Below, in pieces: positions 59,712 to 64,000 of a stretch of 64,000 bases of DNA; position 1 is the stretch's first letter, and the number at the start of each line of letters is the position of its first letter. The notes under the pieces were generated by a model, which did not search any database, was not told the origin of the DNA, and saw only the letters and a program-made list of their open reading frames with translations. Origin of the DNA: Anaerolineae bacterium (GTDB lineage Bacteria; Chloroflexota; Anaerolineae; Anaerolineales; UBA4823); the NCBI GenBank assembly GCA_003327455.1, contig QOQU01000003.1, positions 62,001 through 126,000 on the forward strand, in the 5' to 3' direction. Position numbers and translations under genes: made by a program.

Positions 59712-60635
59712 ATGGCGTTTTTCTTTCAAAATGTTGTCAATGCTCTTCAATGGGGTAGCTTTTATGCCCTCATTGCGCTGGGTTATTCCATGGTGTATGG
59801 GGTGTTGATGTTGTTCAATTTTGCCCATGGCGATATCTTTATGACCGGTGCCTATATTGGTTTCTTTGTGGCAACTTTGTTTGTTGGCTTATCGGCCAGC
59901 GGTATTTTAGTTTTACCGAACTGGTTGATCCTCATTTTGACCATCTTGCTCTCCATGTTTCTCACCTCTTTTGTGGGGATGTTGGTTGAAAGAATAGCAT
60001 ATCGTCCTTTACGGGGCGCGCCGCGCGCTTCGGCGGCGATCACGGGCTTGATGGTGGGAATTATTTTAGAAACCGGAAATCTGGCAATCTTAGGCGCCAG
60101 ACGGCAAAAATTTCCTGAGCTGATTGTCTCTCAAACTTACAACATTGGAGATGTAAGTGTAACCAATACAAAAATTATGATCGTATTGGTTTCTATTGGG
60201 CTGATGGTGGCGCTCCATCAGTTTGTGCGCCGTACCAAATGGGGAATGGCGATGCGGGCAATGGCGTATGATTTTGTGGTTGTTCCTTTGATGGGGGTTT
60301 CCATCAACTTGATTGCCGCATTGACCTTTGGTCTGGGCTCTGCCTTAGCCTCGGCTGCAGGCATTTTATTTGGCATAGCTTATCCGGTTCTTGACCCGTA
60401 CATGGGAATTCTCTTTGGTTGGAAAGCCTTTGTGGCAGCGATTTTAGGTGGACGTGGTTCGATCCTTGGGGCTGCCCTGGCTGGATTCCTGCTAGGCTTT
60501 ATTGAAATATTTGTTGCGACAATCTTTCCTTCTACGCTGCGCGACTTGATTGCTTATTCGATTATCTTGATTATTCTTACCTTCCGACCGCATGGCTTCT
60601 TTGGTGAGCCTTATAGCGCCCAACTGCGCTTGTAA
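59712..60635 (+). CDS. livH: Branched-chain amino acid-type ABC permease (LivH-like)
   Basis: A 307-residue membrane subunit with about eight hydrophobic segments. GSFYALIALGYSMVYGVLMLFNFAHGD (first part residues ~12-22, second ~24-38) is the LivH opening, and AFVAAILGGRGSILGAALAGFLLG near residue 240 is the ATPase-contact loop. ATG 59712 follows GAGGAGCACC; the TTG at 59691 is less likely. It forms the transmembrane heterodimer with the next gene product. Confidence 0.93.
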   Translation: MAFFFQNVVNALQWGSFYALIALGYSMVYGVLMLFNFAHGDIFMTGAYIGFFVATLFVGLSASGILVLPNWLILILTILLSMFLTSFVGMLVERIAYRPLRGAPRASAAITGLMVGIILETGNLAILGARRQKFPELIVSQTYNIGDVSVTNTKIMIVLVSIGLMVALHQFVRRTKWGMAMRAMAYDFVVVPLMGVSINLIAALTFGLGSALASAAGILFGIAYPVLDPYMGILFGWKAFVAAILGGRGSILGAALAGFLLGFIEIFVATIFPSTLRDLIAYSIILIILTFRPHGFFGEPYSAQLRL

Positions 60636-60671
60636 ACTGGCGCAGATTCTGTGTTCAATGAGGAAGAATCT

Positions 60672-61988
60672 ATGGCTGTTGTAAGCGAAACCATTGAGGA
60701 AAAACCCTCCCTCCGCTTCAAAATTCGTAGCTGGTGGCTTCAATATTTTGATGACATCCCGTTATTTGCCTGGTTGGTTGGCGCTCTTGTGGCTGCAATT
60801 CTCGAGATGCTGGTGGGAAATCCTTTCGCCCGTCTGATTGGAATGCCGCGCGGCCCGGTTTTATTCGGTTTTCTCATCGCCTTGAAAACCCCTTTGTTAA
60901 TTCCACCGGCTATCTTATACAATATCGTTATTTATCTGATCCCTGTCTTCCTGGTAGCCCGATTTGTGGGAAGGATATCCAACAGCGTGGCAGATTGGAT
61001 GTTGAAACGCTCTGTGATCCTTTCTACGATTGTCCACCTGGGCATGCTTTACGCAGCCTTGCATATCTGGGCTGTCTTCAATGATTATCGAATCCTGGTT
61101 GTGAAACTCATCCTTTTGGCTATCATGATCACCTTGAGCCTGAATGTGGTCAACGGTTATATGGGTGAGTTTTCTTGCTCTCATCCAGGATTTATGGCTC
61201 TGGGGGCTTATACCGCTTCGATCTTGAGTATGATTTTCTTCGTGGATGATAGCACTTTTGGCCCGGCACTCTTACCTCCCGCTTTCGGTCAGTTCGCATT
61301 TCCAATCATCCTGATCATCAGTGGGGCTGTCTCATCCATCGGGGCATTATTGGTGGCAATTCCATCCTTCCGCACGCGCGGGGATTATCTGGCGATTATT
61401 TCTCTGGCTTTCACCTTCATCGTCAAATCCTTAATAGAAAACCTGGAAGTCGTGGGCGGACCGCGCGGATTGCGCGGTCAACCGGACTGGGCAACCTTAC
61501 CGGTAGTGTTTGTGTGGACAATGCTCTGTGTATGGGTAATTAACAATTACGTCCGTTCGACCTTTGGCAAAACGATGAACGCCGTGCGAGATGGGGAAAT
61601 GGCAGCCAATGCGATGACCATCAATACCAGGCGGACCAAGATGGTCACCTTTTTATTTGCTGCCTTTTGGGCGGGGGTAGCTGGAGGATTGCTTGCTCAT
61701 GTACTGCGCTATGTCAATCCCGGCTCATTTGGTATTCAAAAATTGGCTGAAGTGCTGGCAATGGTGTATTTTGGTGGTTTGAACTCTGTCGTGGGTTCGA
61801 TTGTTGGGGCAGTTGGCTTTAATCTATTGAGTGAAGCGCTGAGACCTCTGGAGTTATACAAATGGATCATCATCCCAATCATGATTATCTTAATCATGAT
61901 CTATCGCCCGACGGGATTAATCGCCTTCACAGAATTCGACGTCAAGAAATTGATCCAACCTCGCAACAAGAAAGTCAGGGAGGCGTAA
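60672..61988 (+). CDS. livM: Branched-chain amino acid-type ABC permease (LivM-like)
   Basis: A 438-residue membrane subunit, longer than many LivM because of a ~130-residue N-terminal extension with extra hydrophobic helices before the core LNVVNGYMGEFSCSHPGFMALGAYTAS. The contact loop FAAFWAGVAGGLLAHVLRYVNPGSF and VLAMVYFGGLNSVVGSIVGA follow. GPRGLRGQP corresponds to the G-G-x-x-G motif typical of LivM. ATG 60672 follows GAGGAAGAAT. Ends one base before the first ATPase gene. Confidence 0.93.
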   Translation: MAVVSETIEEKPSLRFKIRSWWLQYFDDIPLFAWLVGALVAAILEMLVGNPFARLIGMPRGPVLFGFLIALKTPLLIPPAILYNIVIYLIPVFLVARFVGRISNSVADWMLKRSVILSTIVHLGMLYAALHIWAVFNDYRILVVKLILLAIMITLSLNVVNGYMGEFSCSHPGFMALGAYTASILSMIFFVDDSTFGPALLPPAFGQFAFPIILIISGAVSSIGALLVAIPSFRTRGDYLAIISLAFTFIVKSLIENLEVVGGPRGLRGQPDWATLPVVFVWTMLCVWVINNYVRSTFGKTMNAVRDGEMAANAMTINTRRTKMVTFLFAAFWAGVAGGLLAHVLRYVNPGSFGIQKLAEVLAMVYFGGLNSVVGSIVGAVGFNLLSEALRPLELYKWIIIPIMIILIMIYRPTGLIAFTEFDVKKLIQPRNKKVREA

Positions 61989-61989
61989 G

Positions 61990-62760
61990 ATGGCGTTGCT
62001 TGAAGTCAAAGACATGACCCATTACTTTGGTGGATTACGGGCAGTTTACAACTATAACCTGTCCATCGAGAGAGGTGAAATTCGCGGCCTGATTGGTCCC
62101 AACGGTGCTGGGAAGACCACCATCTTTAATCTGATTACCGGAATTTATCGACCTACCGAAGGCACGATTACCTTAGATGGGGAAAACATTGTCGGATTCC
62201 AACCTTACCAAATTGCAGCCAAGGGCATAGGGCGTACTTTTCAGAACTTGCAATTATGGCGGCACATGAGTGTGATTGATCATGTAAAGCTTGCCCAATA
62301 CTCAAAGATCCGTTACGGGTTAGTTGGTGCTTTTTTCGGTACCCCATTGCGTCATCGTCAAGAGCAGGAGATTGAAGAAAGAGCTTTGGAGCTTCTGGAA
62401 TTGGTGGGTATACGTCACCTTGCGGATCAAATCGTGACCAATTTACCTTACGGAGCGCAACGGCGGGTCGAAATGGCGCGCGCCCTGGCAACGGATCCGA
62501 AAATCTTGTTTTTAGATGAACCCACTGTTGGCATGAACCCTGAAGAATTAAAAGAGATGATGGAGATCATTCGCCATGTTCATCAGGAATTGGGGCTTGC
62601 TATTTTCCTGATTGAACATCGCATGAAAGTGGTTATGGATTTGTGTGAGCGAATCCAGACACTGGTCTTTGGCGAGGTGGTTGCAGAAGGCACACCTGAT
62701 GAGATTCGGAATAATCCCATCGTGATTGAAGCTTATCTGGGCAAGGAGATCGAGACCTGA
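61990..62760 (+). CDS. livG: ABC ATPase (LivG-like)
   Basis: A 256-residue ATPase with Walker A GPNGAGKTT, Q-loop RTFQNLQLW, a signature region NLPYGAQRRVEMARAL in which the usual L-S-x-G-Q reads L-P-Y-G-A-Q as is common for LivG, and Walker B ILFLDEPTVGMNP. H-loop IEHRM. The family-specific insert after the Q-loop (HVKLAQYSKIR... to ...HRQEQEIEERAL) is present. Its stop overlaps the livF start by one base. Confidence 0.95.
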   Translation: MALLEVKDMTHYFGGLRAVYNYNLSIERGEIRGLIGPNGAGKTTIFNLITGIYRPTEGTITLDGENIVGFQPYQIAAKGIGRTFQNLQLWRHMSVIDHVKLAQYSKIRYGLVGAFFGTPLRHRQEQEIEERALELLELVGIRHLADQIVTNLPYGAQRRVEMARALATDPKILFLDEPTVGMNPEELKEMMEIIRHVHQELGLAIFLIEHRMKVVMDLCERIQTLVFGEVVAEGTPDEIRNNPIVIEAYLGKEIET

Positions 62761-63473
62761 TGTTGCTATCTATAGAAAACTTGCGTGTATCCTACGATCG
62801 AATTAAAGCCTTACACGGCATCAACTTTGAAGTAGAAGAAGGGGAGATTGTCTGCATTATCGGCGCCAATGGAGCAGGAAAAAGTACCACTTTGCGGGCG
62901 ATCTCCCGCCTTGTGCCGGTTGAAGCGGGGTCAAAGATGACCTTTGCAGGGAAGAATTTGCTGGATTATCCACCGGACAAGGTGGTTAGCGAGTTGGGAG
63001 TTTCGCATGTGCCCGAGGGAAGACGTTTATTTGGTAACCTGACGGTTCTCGAGAATCTGCGTCTGGCAGCTTTTGCGCGTAAGGATTATCGGGCGATTGA
63101 AGAGGATATTGAGCGCGTTTTTACCATCTTTCCTCGTTTAAGAGAACGGATTAACCAAAAGGCTGAAACCCTTAGCGGGGGAGAACAACAGATGTTGGCA
63201 GTTGGACGGGCGCTGGTCTCCGCCAAACGGATGATGCTTCTAGATGAACCTTCCATGGGTTTGGCACCGTTGATGATGATGAGCGTTTTCGATGTGTTGA
63301 AGGAGATCAATCACCGCGGCACGACGATTTTACTGGTAGAACAAAATGCCCGTTTAGCCCTTAAGTTTGCTACCCGAGGATATGTGTTAGAGAGCGGAAA
63401 TCTGGTCTTGCAAGGCAAATCAAGCGAATTATTGGCAAACGAGGAAGTGAAAAAAGCATATTTAGGGGGATGA
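62760..63473 (+). CDS. livF: ABC ATPase (LivF-like)
   Basis: A 237-residue ATPase. Walker A GANGAGKST, Q-loop region LGVSHVPEGRRLFGNLTVLENL (family-typical P-E-G-R-x-L/I-F), signature LSGGEQQMLAVGRAL, Walker B MMLLDEPSMGLAP and H-loop VEQNAR. Starts at ATG 62760, overlapping the TGA of livG. Last gene of the importer operon; a perfect intrinsic terminator follows within 15 nt. Confidence 0.95.
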   Translation: MLLSIENLRVSYDRIKALHGINFEVEEGEIVCIIGANGAGKSTTLRAISRLVPVEAGSKMTFAGKNLLDYPPDKVVSELGVSHVPEGRRLFGNLTVLENLRLAAFARKDYRAIEEDIERVFTIFPRLRERINQKAETLSGGEQQMLAVGRALVSAKRMMLLDEPSMGLAPLMMMSVFDVLKEINHRGTTILLVEQNARLALKFATRGYVLESGNLVLQGKSSELLANEEVKKAYLGG

Positions 63474-63485
63474 CACGAAAAAATA

Positions 63486-63535
63486 AAACCTCCTTGGGAG
63501 CATCCAGAAAAATGGTCTTCAAGGAGGTTTTTGAT
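63486..63535 (+). terminator. Intrinsic terminator of the Liv-type operon
   Basis: An 11-bp perfect stem (AAACCTCCTTG 63486-63496 with CAAGGAGGTTT 63520-63530) with a 23-nt loop followed by TTG. Closes the importer operon. Confidence 0.75.
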
Positions 63536-63567
63536 CTCAAGTTAGGAGGGTTTTTTGTCAAAGCGAT

Positions 63568-63573
63568 TATAAT
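63568..63573 (+). promoter_or_regulatory. -10 box upstream of the methyltransferase gene
   Basis: TATAAT (63568-63573) ends 8 nt before ATG 63582, so the transcript is probably leaderless or nearly so. No clear -35. Confidence 0.5.
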
Positions 63574-63581
63574 CTCCATCG

Positions 63582-64000
63582 ATGGAGAACTATATTTACT
63601 TTGGAGATAATCTGCCAATTCTAAAAGGGTTAGCTTCAGAGTCGATAGACTTGATTTATATCGATCCCCCATTTAACACCCGTAAAGAGCAAAGGCGAAC
63701 ACAGATTCGCACAGTGCGATCAGAAGAGGGCGATCGGGTTGGTTTTCAGGGCAGGCGTTACCAGACCATTCCAATTACAACAAAGGCTTATGGGGACTCT
63801 TTTGATGATTTTCTGGGCTTTTTGGAGCCTCGCTTGCGAGAGGCTTATCGTTTATTAGCCGAGCATGGTTCCTTGTATTTTCACATTGATTATCGTGAAG
63901 TGCATTACTGTAAGATTTTGCTGGATTCGATCTTTGGCCGCCGGTGCTTCTTAAATGAGATTATCTGGGCTTATGATTTCGGAGGTCGGTCAAAGAAGAA
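63582..64000 (+). CDS. Site-specific DNA methyltransferase, N-terminal part
   Basis: The frame begins at ATG 63582 and is open at the window end; 139 residues are visible. MENYIYFGDNLPILKGLASES and DLIYIDPPFNTRKEQ show the D-P-P-F catalytic motif IV placed near the N-terminus (residues ~28-31), the beta class order shared by type III Mod subunits and CcrM-like adenine methyltransferases. HGSLYFHIDYREVHY is the next strand. A partner nuclease may lie beyond the window. No ribosome-binding site; TATAAT ends 8 nt before the ATG. Confidence 0.88.
   Translation, partial: MENYIYFGDNLPILKGLASESIDLIYIDPPFNTRKEQRRTQIRTVRSEEGDRVGFQGRRYQTIPITTKAYGDSFDDFLGFLEPRLREAYRLLAEHGSLYFHIDYREVHYCKILLDSIFGRRCFLNEIIWAYDFGGRSKK

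Overview
The window reads as a chromosomal segment of a mid-GC bacterium, most likely from Chloroflexota, class Anaerolineae. This is an inference from gene content and style: a bacterial NurA/HerA pair, two SPFH-like membrane proteins in tandem, PAS/GAF/HD-GYP signalling proteins, extracytoplasmic lipoproteins, and DUF47, DUF503, DUF3054 and DUF4230 proteins. No rRNA or other decisive marker is present. I see no phage, CRISPR array or intact insertion sequence; the sequence is mostly densely packed short operons.

Layout. 1-2066: end of an ABC importer operon (two permeases, one ATPase). 2359-4099: phosphate transporter (Pit) and its DUF47 partner behind a good promoter. 4226-6184 (minus): DMT exporter and tandem-GNAT protein. 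6335-9892: NurA nuclease, a stand-alone HAS-barrel-like protein and HerA helicase. 10070-16112: nucleotidyltransferase-like protein, four-CBS protein, dimethylglycine/sarcosine dehydrogenase-like flavoprotein and EtfBA. 16187-17366: universal stress protein behind a perfect CRP/FNR-type palindrome. 17496-25858: GntR regulator, transaldolase, transketolase, APC permease, choline-kinase-like kinase and HisC-like aminotransferase, a possible catabolic island. 25955-33656: housekeeping and orphan genes (YjbQ, C_GCAxxG_C_C protein, acyltransferase, SDR, DUF503, DUF4230, lipoyl ligase, two SPFH-like proteins). 33657-42080: signalling region with a possible c-di-GMP aptamer, a Tat-exported L,D-transpeptidase, two HD-GYP proteins, a P1 peptidase and tRNA-Lys(CTT). 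42271-50119: HAD phosphatase, bactofilin-like membrane protein, ECF sigma factor with a membrane anti-sigma, Nudix hydrolase, HtrA-like lipoprotein and another lipoprotein. 50408-56495 (minus): nadK, B-box membrane protein, recN and a class A PBP homologue that has lost its catalytic motifs. 56659-58026: C69/secernin peptidase. 58049-63473: complete branched-chain amino-acid-type ABC importer with a long structured leader. 63582-end: start of a DNA methyltransferase.

How the genes work together. Three themes recur. One is nitrogen and one-carbon compound use: FAD dehydrogenase plus ETF, APC permease, kinase, aminotransferase and Liv importer. Another is c-di-GMP and envelope control: HD-GYP proteins, L,D-transpeptidase, PBP pseudoenzyme, bactofilin-like protein, sigma/anti-sigma pair. 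The third is DNA end processing and repair: NurA/HerA and RecN. Several promoters place a TATAAT box 6-8 nt before a start codon, suggesting leaderless mRNAs. The most unusual items are the three-gene NurA-HAS-HerA operon, the catalytically dead PBP, the SPFH pair and the putative compact c-di-GMP aptamer.
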